The position numbers and the translations under genes were made by a program. Below, piece after piece: positions 1 to 5,759 of a stretch of DNA of 5,793 nucleotides. Each line of letters starts with the position of its first letter. The first letter of the stretch is position 1. The stretch is from JANNAV01 sp031384695. Its GTDB lineage: Bacteria > Pseudomonadota > Alphaproteobacteria > Rhodobacterales > Rhodobacteraceae. Below the pieces are notes generated by a model that was given only the letters and a program-made list of their open reading frames with translations, searched no databases and was not told the origin of the DNA. Location of the stretch: contig JANNAV010000019.1 in the NCBI GenBank assembly GCA_031384695.1, positions 1 to 5,793 of the forward strand, read 5' to 3'.

Positions 1-310
1 CCACCACATAGGCCGACATCCCGGCCTCGATGGCGGCACGGGTCAGTTGCGCGTCCGACCGATCAACAAACATCGCCACCGGGCGTTCCAGCGGCCCGGA
101 TGCGAGGGCCAGCTCCTCCAGCACATCGCGCGACGGATTGGCAACGTCGATCAGCACGATATCGGGCTTTTGCTCGGCAATACGGCGGGCGAGGCCGGTT
201 TCTTCGGCAATGACCGTGACCTGGTGATCGCCTGAGGCGATCAGGCCATCGACGATTCTGAGCGCCCTGTCGCGGTCACGCTCCACCACAATGATCGAAA
301 GCCGTGCCAT
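1..310 (-). CDS. nasT: NasT-like ANTAR-family response regulator, N-terminal receiver part (3' end outside window)
   Basis: The reverse strand from the ATG at 310 reads MARLSIIVVERDRDRALRIV and stays open for 103 residues to the window edge. The sequence has a CheY-like receiver fold: an acidic E10-R-D12 pocket after the first beta strand and the likely phosphorylated D55 in PDIVLID. This is followed by the stretch NPSRDVLEEL, then ASGPLERPVAMFVDRSD, which I associate with NasT-type regulators of nitrate/nitrite assimilation in alphaproteobacteria. In that family the receiver is followed by an RNA-binding ANTAR domain that relieves transcription termination in the leader of nitrate-assimilation operons. 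That domain would lie beyond position 1, so it is not seen here. The start is supported by a GAGGTGGGG ribosome site seven bases upstream. The usual neighbours, nitrate transport genes, are absent on the right side; the DNA there is non-coding. The family call is firm, the exact physiological role less so. Confidence 0.85.
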   Translation of the reverse strand, partial: MARLSIIVVERDRDRALRIVDGLIASGDHQVTVIAEETGLARRIAEQKPDIVLIDVANPSRDVLEELALASGPLERPVAMFVDRSDAQLTRAAIEAGMSAYVV

Positions 311-317
311 GTGCGAA

Positions 318-326
318 CCCCACCTC
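318..326 (-). promoter_or_regulatory. Ribosome binding site of the NasT-like gene
   Basis: On the minus strand GAGGTGGGG lies seven bases before the ATG at 310. It is a good Shine-Dalgarno match and fixes the start of the response regulator. Confidence 0.6.
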
Positions 327-639
327 GGGCCGGTGTTCGCCGGAATGCGCGGGATCTGCAATTGGAGAGTGCTGTGGGGCGGGCGGGTTCACGGCGAATG
401 CCTGTTTTCTGGGCGTTCAGGGCGTGGCTGGTAGGGGTGGGGCCGCCAAAAGCCTTATTTTTGCGCAAAGGCTGCGCTGCGGGTGATCTTGGGAAGGCAA
501 GTTGGGATGGCCGCCCTGACACTGAGGCGAAGCGTCGGCTTGTTGGCCCGGAGACGCGAAAAAGCAATGCAAAACCGGGGATTGGTGGCAGCCCGTAGGG
601 GGCGCCGCAAACGACGATGACGCGGATAGTTAGGTTGCG
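327..639. other. Gene-free stretch with a block resembling a dispersed Rhodobacterales intergenic sequence
   Basis: No convincing gene lies here. Several overlapping short frames are open on both strands, as expected in G+C-rich DNA, and none has a credible domain or ribosome site. The part around 440-600, translated in two frames (for example RFCIAFSRLRAN on the minus strand at about 540-575), resembles small spurious proteins I remember being annotated repeatedly in Rhodobacterales genomes. This suggests a repeated non-coding sequence rather than a gene. That is memory, not a search result. Inside it are a perfect 10-base palindrome, TTTGCGCAAA (460-469), and a 6-bp inverted repeat, AGCCTT (451-456) with AAGGCT (468-473), around an 11-base loop. 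Part of the stretch must also serve as the promoter and leader of the NasT-like gene, but I see no clear -35/-10 or -24/-12 elements. Confidence 0.35.
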
Positions 640-765
640 GTGGGACAGTTGGGTCTTCCAAAGCTTCTCATATCTTTTCGTGAAAAGTGTCCCACTGATC
701 ATTTGGTTCGTACGTTCGACTGGACCGTTCATACAAGTTGGCCTGATGTTGCTGTGGCGGTGACC
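631..765 (-). pseudogene. Decayed fragment of an IS481-like (rve integrase-fold) transposase
   Basis: On the minus strand about 45 residues resemble the C-terminal part of the DDE catalytic domain of IS481-type transposases. The core is NGPVERTNQMI, matching the family pattern NGQVERMNRTI, in which the E (codon at 715-717) is the third catalytic acid. After one extra residue comes KRYEKLWKTQL, which keeps the exact spacing of the family pattern KRY-x6-QL. Upstream, GHRHSNIRPTCM is a weak match to the segment that normally precedes the motif. Both earlier catalytic aspartates are missing and likeness ends by about position 631, so this can only be a remnant. A 182-residue minus-strand frame (241-789) runs through it, but most of that frame is not related to a transposase. 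Other integrase-fold families such as IS3 share the same motif, so the family name is tentative. Confidence 0.45.
640..695. repeat. 8-bp perfect inverted repeat with an inner hairpin
   Basis: GTGGGACA at 640-647 and TGTCCCAC at 688-695 are perfect inverted copies 40 bases apart. Directly inside the right arm lies a second perfect inverted repeat, CTTTTCGTGAAAAG (674-687). The pair overlaps the 3' part of the transposase remnant and could be leftover insertion-sequence end sequence, or chance. Confidence 0.4.
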
Positions 766-795
766 GCTCAGTTGCCCATGAGCGTCCATCCTACA

Positions 796-1020
796 GCGAA
801 GTTGGAGTCTTCGACATACCTGGATTAGTTGGGACGCCTGTGCGGACGCGGCTTACTGATCCAGATCAACGCGCCTTGGGGTCCGATCAGCGATGATGAC
901 AAAAGTCTAAGTCGGCGATCCGGTTTGGAGCGTTTTCCCATGCACGATACTGCAGATGATCTCAGACAGCACAGCAGCGCTTTCCGGTCCGGTTCCGGTA
1001 CTGACGGCGGAAACTGATTC
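796..1020. other. Non-coding region upstream of the ABC exporter operon
   Basis: No supported gene lies here. A 62-residue open frame at 829-1017 has no recognisable domain and no ribosome site. The promoter of the exporter operon is expected in this stretch. The best pair I can find is TTGGAG (925-930) with TACTGC (948-953) at 17 bases, too weak to call. Just upstream of the first gene there are three CCGGT units (984-988, 989-993, 995-999). A 6-bp inverted repeat, TTTCCG (981-986) with CGGAAA (1008-1013), encloses them. No role can be assigned. Confidence 0.4.
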
Positions 1021-1026
1021 AGGCGG
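1021..1026 (+). promoter_or_regulatory. Ribosome binding site of the HlyD-type adaptor gene
   Basis: AGGCGG lies eight bases before the ATG at 1035, one mismatch from AGGAGG at normal spacing. A second purine stretch, GAAGG, touches the ATG and is too close to act alone. Confidence 0.5.
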
Positions 1027-1034
1027 ATTGAAGG

Positions 1035-2225
1035 ATGACAAATAGGATCAGGACCCCGGTTGATCCATCCGTGAGAGAGGTGCCTGACGCGCCGCTACCC
1101 GTGACGACCGGTCAACTGACGGTTCCAGCGGTTCAGGTCCCGCCGCCGCCCGCCCCGCCCGCGCCGCAGAAACGGTCGCGGTGGATCTGGGCGGGCTTGG
1201 CCGTGCTTGCCATCGCGGCAACCGCACTTTGGTTTTTTCAGCCATGGGTCGCCAGAGGCCTGCCTGTCACTGTCGAGACAGTCGCACCGGCACCGATACT
1301 GCGCGTTCTCGCAGTGAACGGGCGGATCGCTCCGCTGCATCTGGTCGAGGTCAAACCCGCGGTCGGTGGCAAGTTGACCGAAGTTCTGGTCGAGGAAGGT
1401 GCAGAAGTTGCACAGGGCGACCTACTGGCGCGCATCGATGCGTCTGGCCAACAGGCGATGGTCCGCCAGGCAATGGCGGGTCTTGATGCCGGTCTGGTGG
1501 GGCTGTCGCAGGCCGATGCCGATCTTGCGCGGGCAGAGGCCCTGAAAGACACTATATCGCGCACAGCGATTGGTAATGCCAGGTCGGCCCAGCAGACCTC
1601 AATGCAAGAGGTCGCGCGCTTGACGGCCCTGTTCGATCAAGTGCAGATCGACCTTGAAAAGTTCACGATCCTGGCCCCGGTTGCGGGTACGGTTCTGGCC
1701 CGGAATGCCGAAGTTGGGCAGTCGGTAGACCAGACCACGCCGCTGTTTTCGGTGGCCGACCTTGGGCAGCTGGTGGTCGAAACCGACGTGGACGAAGGCT
1801 ATGCCGCACTGATCACGCCGGGTCTGCAGGCGGTGCTGCAACTGAAGGGCGGCATCAAAAAGCTTGACGGCAGCGTCAGCTTTGTCGCGGCTCAGGTTGA
1901 TGCGGCAACCGGCGGGCTGGCAGTCAAGATCGCGTTTAATGATCCTGTCGCGGCCCCGGTCGGGTTGACGGTGACGGCGAACATCATTGTGGACAGGCAG
2001 GACGCGGCCATCGCGGTGCCCCGTGCGGCGGTGGTTGCGAACTCCACCGTGTTTGTCGTGGTTTCGGGAGTGGCGGAAGAACGGAATGTCACGGTAGTGG
2101 ACTGGCCCGCCAATCGGGTGCAAGTCACCCAAGGGCTTGTTGCAGGTGACGTGGTCATCACCGACGCGACGGACATGTCGGAGGGGCTGGCAGTCATCGC
2201 GTCGCCCGCGATGCCCGAATCCTGA
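1035..2225 (+). CDS. HlyD-family membrane-fusion (periplasmic adaptor) subunit of an ABC exporter
   Basis: This 396-residue protein links an inner-membrane ABC exporter to the periplasm, as MacA or DevB do. Residues 1-49 form a proline-rich cytoplasmic tail (VPPPPAPPAP near 35-44) ending in KRSRW, longer than is typical. Residues 50-69 form one membrane helix that anchors the protein. The two halves of the lipoyl/biotinyl-like domain are at about 104-135 (VEVKPAVGGKLTEVLVEEGAEVAQGDLLARID) and 209-243 (APVAGTVLARNAEVGQSV), with a short alpha-helical hairpin (136-208) between them. Beta-barrel and membrane-proximal domains follow, with AIAVPRAAVV near 325-334. At the hairpin tip R166 and L170 of the TolC-docking R-x3-L-x6-S motif are present, but the IS that should close it comes two residues early. 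The stop TGA overlaps the next gene's ATG by one base, so translation is probably coupled. The role is clear; the exported substrate is unknown. Confidence 0.9.
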   Translation: MTNRIRTPVDPSVREVPDAPLPVTTGQLTVPAVQVPPPPAPPAPQKRSRWIWAGLAVLAIAATALWFFQPWVARGLPVTVETVAPAPILRVLAVNGRIAPLHLVEVKPAVGGKLTEVLVEEGAEVAQGDLLARIDASGQQAMVRQAMAGLDAGLVGLSQADADLARAEALKDTISRTAIGNARSAQQTSMQEVARLTALFDQVQIDLEKFTILAPVAGTVLARNAEVGQSVDQTTPLFSVADLGQLVVETDVDEGYAALITPGLQAVLQLKGGIKKLDGSVSFVAAQVDAATGGLAVKIAFNDPVAAPVGLTVTANIIVDRQDAAIAVPRAAVVANSTVFVVVSGVAEERNVTVVDWPANRVQVTQGLVAGDVVITDATDMSEGLAVIASPAMPES

Positions 2226-3433
2226 TGCTGTACGCCCTGAAAATCGCCAGCCGCTACCTTTTGTCCAGCAAGGCACAGACTGCGCTTTTACTGCTGGGTG
2301 TCGCTTTGGGCGTGTTCATCTTCATCTTCATGAGCGCGCTGATCGGCGGCCTGGCAAACTACATCCTCGACAGCATCGCGGGCGACCTGAGTCATGTCAG
2401 CATAACCGCCGAAGTTGAAGAGCCTCCACTGCTTATCGACCAAAGCACCGGGCAGATCCTGCTGGCGCAGGAGAAATCGGCGCTGTGGCAGGCGAGTGTG
2501 CGCGACGAGGCGATCTATGTGCCGATGATTGCCGCACTGCCGGGGGTCATTGCGGTGTCGCCCAGGATCACCGGCAGCGGGTTCATGACGCGCGGCGCGC
2601 AGGTGTCGCAGGTGTCGGTCATCGGGGTGGAACCGGGGCAGGAATCCGCGATCGTGCAGTTGCAGACCTATATGGTTGCGGGATTGGTCCGCGTGGGCAC
2701 CGGGCTGGTGGTCATCAGCCAGACGCTTGCCGATGATCTGGATCTGAAGGTGGGCGACAGCATCCGGCTGGATACCGGACCGGGGATCACGGCGCTGATG
2801 ACGGTGTCGGGCATCTACAAGATGGGGCAGGGCGGGTTCTACGCCTCCAGCGCTTATGTCAGCCTTGATACTGCCCGCACCCTTTTTGCCCTGCCGCAAG
2901 GTGTGACAGGGATCGAGATCAAGCTGGCCGACCTTATGCAGGCGGATGCAATTGCACTGCGGATCACCGCTGTCACCGGCCTGAACGCCGAGTCATGGAC
3001 TGTGGTGGGGGGCGAGGTTCTGTCGGCGCTGCGCGCGCAAGACCAGACCGGCATCCTTCTGAAAACGTTCGCGATGGTGTCGATTGTCATCGGTATCGCA
3101 TCGTCCCTGCTGTTGTCCACCTACCGACGCAAGGCCGAGATCGGGATCATGCGGGCGATGGGGGCCAGCAGGCGGTTCGTGGTGTTCGTGTTCGTCAGTC
3201 AAGGCGCATTGGTGGGCCTTTTGGGCGGGGTGACTGGGGCGGGTCTGGGCTATCTGGTGCTGTCGCAGTTTCCGCCCCGCGGTGACGCCAACCCCGGCGT
3301 CATGCCCATCGACATCGAAGAGGGCGCGTTCGGGCTGGCTATCCTGCTGACCGTCGTCATCGCCACCCTGGCGGCGATCCTGCCTGCGCGGTCGGCGGCG
3401 CGGGTCGACCCTGTGACGGCGATCGGGCAATGA
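2225..3433 (+). CDS. FtsX/LolC/MacB-type ABC transporter permease
   Basis: This 402-residue integral membrane protein is the permease of the exporter. It has the four-helix type-VII plan: helix 1 at about 20-42 (LLLLGVALGVFIFIFMSALI), a large periplasmic domain from about 43 to 278, and helices 2-4 at about 279-299, 318-347 and 367-387. Between helices 2 and 3, RRKAEIGIMRAMGASRR (301-317) is the conserved cytoplasmic coupling segment that contacts the ATPase. The C-terminus ends in the usual family sequence LPARSAARVDPVTAIG. There is no ATPase domain fused to it, unlike E. coli MacB, so the layout is closer to DevC or LolC/E. Its ATG overlaps the adaptor stop (TGATG), and its own stop overlaps the ATPase start (ATGA). 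In this family the force is passed mechanically to the periplasmic domain rather than through a central channel. The substrate is unknown. Confidence 0.92.
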   Translation: MLYALKIASRYLLSSKAQTALLLLGVALGVFIFIFMSALIGGLANYILDSIAGDLSHVSITAEVEEPPLLIDQSTGQILLAQEKSALWQASVRDEAIYVPMIAALPGVIAVSPRITGSGFMTRGAQVSQVSVIGVEPGQESAIVQLQTYMVAGLVRVGTGLVVISQTLADDLDLKVGDSIRLDTGPGITALMTVSGIYKMGQGGFYASSAYVSLDTARTLFALPQGVTGIEIKLADLMQADAIALRITAVTGLNAESWTVVGGEVLSALRAQDQTGILLKTFAMVSIVIGIASSLLLSTYRRKAEIGIMRAMGASRRFVVFVFVSQGALVGLLGGVTGAGLGYLVLSQFPPRGDANPGVMPIDIEEGAFGLAILLTVVIATLAAILPARSAARVDPVTAIGQ

Positions 3434-4110
3434 CGGACGGTCTGTTGCAGGTGAGCGATTTGGTGAAGACCTACGGCACCGGCGAGGCGGAGACCCGCGT
3501 CTTGCGCGGGTTATCGCTGCGAATGGACAGGGGCGAATTTGCCGCCCTGCTGGGTCCGTCGGGATCGGGCAAAAGCACGCTGCTGACCATTCTGGGCACC
3601 TTGATGCAGCCAACATCCGGCAGCCACGTGATGCTGGGGGTCGATCTGACCACGGCAGGTGACCGCGCCCTGACCGACTTCCGCAACCGCCATATCGGGT
3701 TCGTGTTCCAGTTCCACAATCTGCTGCCCGACTTTACCGCGCTGGAGAATGTGATCTTTCCCACCGCTGTGCGTGAAGGGCGTGAAACGGCGGCGGCGCG
3801 CGCACGGGGCCGCGATCTTCTGGGCCGCATGGGGCTGGCCGAACGGGTGGATTTTCCGTCGACCAACCTGTCAGGCGGCCAGAAACAGCGTGTGGCCGTG
3901 GCCCGTGCCCTGATGAACAGCCCCGAACTGGTGCTGGCGGACGAACCCACCGGCAACCTCGACCGCGCCTCGGCCACGCAGGTCATGGAGTTGATCGGCC
4001 AGATCAACCGGGACGAGGGGACGACATTCCTGATTTCCACCCATGATGAGAAGATCGCCGCGACCTGTCGGCGGCAGATCGTGGTGGGGGATGGGGTGGT
4101 GACGGGGTGA
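3430..4110 (+). CDS. LolD/MacB-type ABC transporter ATP-binding protein
   Basis: This 226-residue cytoplasmic ATPase powers the exporter as a dimer. All working motifs are present: Walker A GPSGSGKST (42-50), Q-loop Q94 in FVFQFHNLLPDFTALENV, signature LSGGQ (147-151), Walker B LVLADEP (167-173) with catalytic E172, D-loop NLD (176-178) and switch histidine H205 in STHDE. The QFH-LLP-TALENV stretch is typical of the LolD/MacB/FtsE group, which pairs with FtsX-fold permeases such as the gene just upstream. Length is normal for LolD. The start overlaps the permease stop as ATGA, and the stop overlaps a possible GTG (GTGA at 4107-4110). The gene order adaptor-permease-ATPase is the same as DevBCA. 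A lipoprotein-sorting Lol role is less likely because LolCDE lacks a HlyD adaptor. A decayed copy of the last third of this gene lies about 720 bases further on. Confidence 0.93.
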   Translation: MTDGLLQVSDLVKTYGTGEAETRVLRGLSLRMDRGEFAALLGPSGSGKSTLLTILGTLMQPTSGSHVMLGVDLTTAGDRALTDFRNRHIGFVFQFHNLLPDFTALENVIFPTAVREGRETAAARARGRDLLGRMGLAERVDFPSTNLSGGQKQRVAVARALMNSPELVLADEPTGNLDRASATQVMELIGQINRDEGTTFLISTHDEKIAATCRRQIVVGDGVVTG

Positions 4111-4146
4111 GGGTAAAGACAGTACGGTCATTCGAACAAAGGAGAC

Positions 4147-4585
4147 ATGTCAAGTCAGATGCAACTTTTTCGGAGCCGCCGCGAATTTTTCCGACGATGC
4201 GGTGTCGGGATCCAGAAGCGATGATCCAATGGCTTACGGAAGTCTTGGCTTTCGAGAACATTTTGTGCACCGCAATGAGGGATTGGTCGAGCATGCACAA
4301 CTTGCATTCGGCTCGTCGATCCTCACGCTGGGCCAAAGCCGCGAAGACGATTATGACAAAATGGTTGGCAAAGTTGAAGCGCGGCGCATTGATGCGCTTT
4401 ATGTAGCTGTCGATGACCCTGATGCGCTGTTCACGCGCGTTAAACAATCGGGAGCCAAGATCGAGATGGATCTCCGCGATGCGGATTACGGAAATCGAGA
4501 ATTCGCTTGCCGGGACCCAGAAAACAAAATGTGGAGTCTCGGAAATTATTGGCCAAAGGCGGACGAAAAGCTGCCAACCGAATAG
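4147..4585 (+). pseudogene. VOC (glyoxalase/bleomycin-resistance-like) family protein, frameshifted
   Basis: Two frames must be joined to recover one vicinal-oxygen-chelate domain. The N-terminal part, from about 4182, reads PPRIFPTMRCRDPEAMIQWL and continues to TEV in one frame. The rest reads LGFREHFVHRNEG from 4244, in another frame, and continues through HAQLAFGSSILTLGQ, LYVAVDDPDALFTRVKQSGA and FACRDPENKMWSLGNYWP to a TAG at 4583. The join at 4242-4246 (GTCTT) is explained by loss of one base from GTC-CTT. The start is also unclear. An AAAGGAG lies at 4138-4144 with ATG at 4147, but that ATG is in a third frame, so a second small indel is likely. Alternatively the GTG at 4107 overlapping the ATPase stop served as start. 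Related proteins bind metal and act on small molecules; a specific function cannot be given. The last residues, KLPTE, seem to be read from the ATPase-like DNA that follows. A sequencing error at 4244 is the main alternative for the visible frameshift. Confidence 0.75.
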
Positions 4586-4838
4586 GATTGCCGTCCACCA
4601 ATCTGTCAGATGGCCACAAGAAACGCGGCCGTAGCCCGTGATTTGATGAACTTCCCGGAGTTAATCCTCGAGAGAAGCACACCGTCAACTTCGACCGCGT
4701 ATCGGCCAGTCAAGAGATGGAATTGATGGGCGAGACAAGCCGAAGTGAGGGGACGACGTTAGTGAGGGGACAACGTTTCTGAAATCCATCCCTGACAAGA
4801 AGATTGCTGCGACATGTCGGCGGTAAATCGGGATGGGG
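4571..4838 (+). pseudogene. Decayed partial duplicate of the ABC ATPase gene (3' third)
   Basis: This DNA aligns by eye with the 3' part of the intact ATPase gene (about 3834-4098). Over the 75 columns beginning at 4591 and 3856 I count about 54 identities, roughly 72%, allowing one 2-base gap. Read across frames it gives LPSTNLSDGHKKR (intact copy FPSTNLSGGQKQR), AVARDLMNFPELILE (AVARALMNSPELVLA) and NFDRVSASQEMELMGETSRSEGTTL (NLDRASATQVMELIGQINRDEGTTF). The signature LSGGQ has become LSDGH, the Walker B region is broken by small deletions, and stops interrupt every reading. A 17-bp tandem duplication sits inside, and an 8-base gap precedes the last matching bases at 4829-4838. There is no Walker A half, so the copy was partial or lost its front. 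It begins at the very end of the VOC pseudogene and stops a few bases before the stop codon of the convergent DUF6544 gene. It cannot make a working ATPase. Confidence 0.88.
4744..4777 (+). repeat. 17-bp tandem duplication inside the ATPase pseudogene
   Basis: AGTGAGGGGACGACGTT (4744-4760) is followed directly by AGTGAGGGGACAACGTT (4761-4777), 16 of 17 bases identical. The intact ATPase has a single counterpart, GACGAGGGGACGACATT, near 4013-4029, so the second unit is a later local duplication. Confidence 0.9.
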
Positions 4839-4841
4839 AAA

Positions 4842-5759
4842 CTACGCTTCAAACTCATAGACCAAGGTGGTGATGGTCCCTTTGAAATAAAACCGCTCCC
4901 CTTGTAGAGTGATATACAGCGCCTCGCCCGTCAGTGGCACGCGCATGCCTTCGCGGGTCTGATAGTTCGACATCCGGCATTCCCAGGGCATAAGCACGGT
5001 CCCCCCGTCCACCGTCGTAGCGCGCGCCTCGACGCGAACGAAAGTGATGAGCCCCTTGGCGTCAAACCGGAACAGCATCGTCACGCTTACAGGCCCGTCC
5101 GTCATCGTGGCAGTCGCGGAAGTGTCATCGACCGCTTGCCAAACCACCCCCTGACTGGGCAAAAGGGCGGTCGGAAACCAGACGCTTTCAGCAACATGTC
5201 GCAGCAATTCGCCCCGCGCAATTTCGCCTGTGCCTTGCAAGGTGCCTATTGCATAAAGCCCCAGAATTGTCGGCCGCAGCAATCCTTCGCCGGCGATATA
5301 CGCATCGACCACCCGCACCGGCACGCCCGGAATCAGTGTGATGTTTGCATCCCATACAAAACCGGGCCGAGCCGTTGTAAAGGCTTGCGTCGCGGTGAAG
5401 GGCTTCCACTGGTCGGCCGTGGCACTCATGTTGAAGCGCCCGGTTTGCGTAAGCCGCACGGCGGCGACGACGGGCTGACCGTCGGTCAGCGCCGCACGGA
5501 AATAGCGCTGCACGGGAGCCGGCAGGCCTGCCAGTTCGGCGATATGGTAGCGGTTGATCGTGGGTTTTACGCGGCCCGCAGTCAGGCGTGCCACCAGATC
5601 GCTTGAGGCAGCAGACCAGCGCCACGCCCCAAAAGCCGAGGCGGCGGCGCTTATACCAACGGACCTCTGATTTGACTCTGGGGGATTTTCAAGCGTTGAT
5701 ATCTCTGCATCTATGTCCTTCCATGATGGGGAGGCTACGATGTCCGGGATAGAGATCAC
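4842..5759 (-). CDS. DUF6544-family protein, 5' end replaced by an IS630-type insertion
   Basis: From about residue 38 the protein matches the DUF6544 family as I know it: AAASAFGAWRW, then LAGLPAPVQRYFRAALTDGQ (77-96), RPGFVWDANITLIPGVPVRVVDAY (131-154), ARGELLRHVAESVWFPTALLPSQGV (181-205) and GMRVPLTGEALY (271-282), ending in TLVYEFEA. No biochemical function is established to my knowledge. Members usually begin with a short membrane helix running into AFGAWRW; here only its tail remains. Residues 1-36, from a GTG at 5759, are read from DNA that looks like the end of an insertion sequence starting at the TATA of 5652-5655. They contain no hydrophobic helix and no family likeness, and the frame remains open past the window edge. 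The original start and promoter are therefore lost. The remaining 268 codons are intact, so the disruption may be recent. The gene is convergent with the decayed ATPase copy. Confidence 0.8.
   Translation of the reverse strand: MISIPDIVASPSWKDIDAEISTLENPPESNQRSVGISAAASAFGAWRWSAASSDLVARLTAGRVKPTINRYHIAELAGLPAPVQRYFRAALTDGQPVVAAVRLTQTGRFNMSATADQWKPFTATQAFTTARPGFVWDANITLIPGVPVRVVDAYIAGEGLLRPTILGLYAIGTLQGTGEIARGELLRHVAESVWFPTALLPSQGVVWQAVDDTSATATMTDGPVSVTMLFRFDAKGLITFVRVEARATTVDGGTVLMPWECRMSNYQTREGMRVPLTGEALYITLQGERFYFKGTITTLVYEFEA
5672..5702 (+). promoter_or_regulatory. Possible promoter of the IS630 transposase
   Basis: TTGACT (5672-5677) is a good -35 box. TGATAT (5697-5702) is a poor -10 box at a long 19-base spacing. 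It lies inside the insertion sequence, upstream of its transposase, where a weak promoter is expected. Confidence 0.25.
5728..5734 (+). promoter_or_regulatory. Ribosome binding site of the IS630 transposase
   Basis: GGGGAGG ends five bases before the ATG at 5740. It is a strong Shine-Dalgarno site and shows that the short plus-strand frame at the window edge is a real gene start. Confidence 0.7.

Noticed and set aside
451..473. AGCCTT/AAGGCT hairpin as an ANTAR-target terminator in the nasT leader
   Set aside because: The stem is only 6 bp with an 11-base loop, there is no paired second hairpin, and the run of T or A is in the loop rather than after the stem.
241..789. 182-residue minus-strand open frame
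   Set aside because: It overlaps the start of the NasT-like gene in another frame. Only a short part resembles a transposase remnant, and the rest has no domain or family likeness.
925..953. Possible promoter TTGGAG with TACTGC at 17 bases
   Set aside because: Both boxes match the consensus poorly, and pairs like this are expected by chance in a stretch this long.
829..1017. 62-residue plus-strand open frame before the exporter operon
   Set aside because: There is no ribosome site, no recognisable domain and an unremarkable composition.
1599..2276. 225-residue minus-strand frame across the adaptor gene, and similar long antisense frames at 2288-2899, 2993-3616 and 3471-4040
   Set aside because: These are antisense shadows of strongly supported coding genes in G+C-rich DNA; none has family likeness.
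4107..4406. 99-residue frame as a separate small gene coupled to the ATPase by GTGA
   Set aside because: Its middle part is the N-terminal half of the VOC domain and its tail is out-of-frame VOC sequence, so it belongs to the VOC pseudogene.
5136..5606. 156-residue plus-strand frame opposite the DUF6544 gene
   Set aside because: It is an antisense shadow; the minus-strand product matches a known family throughout.
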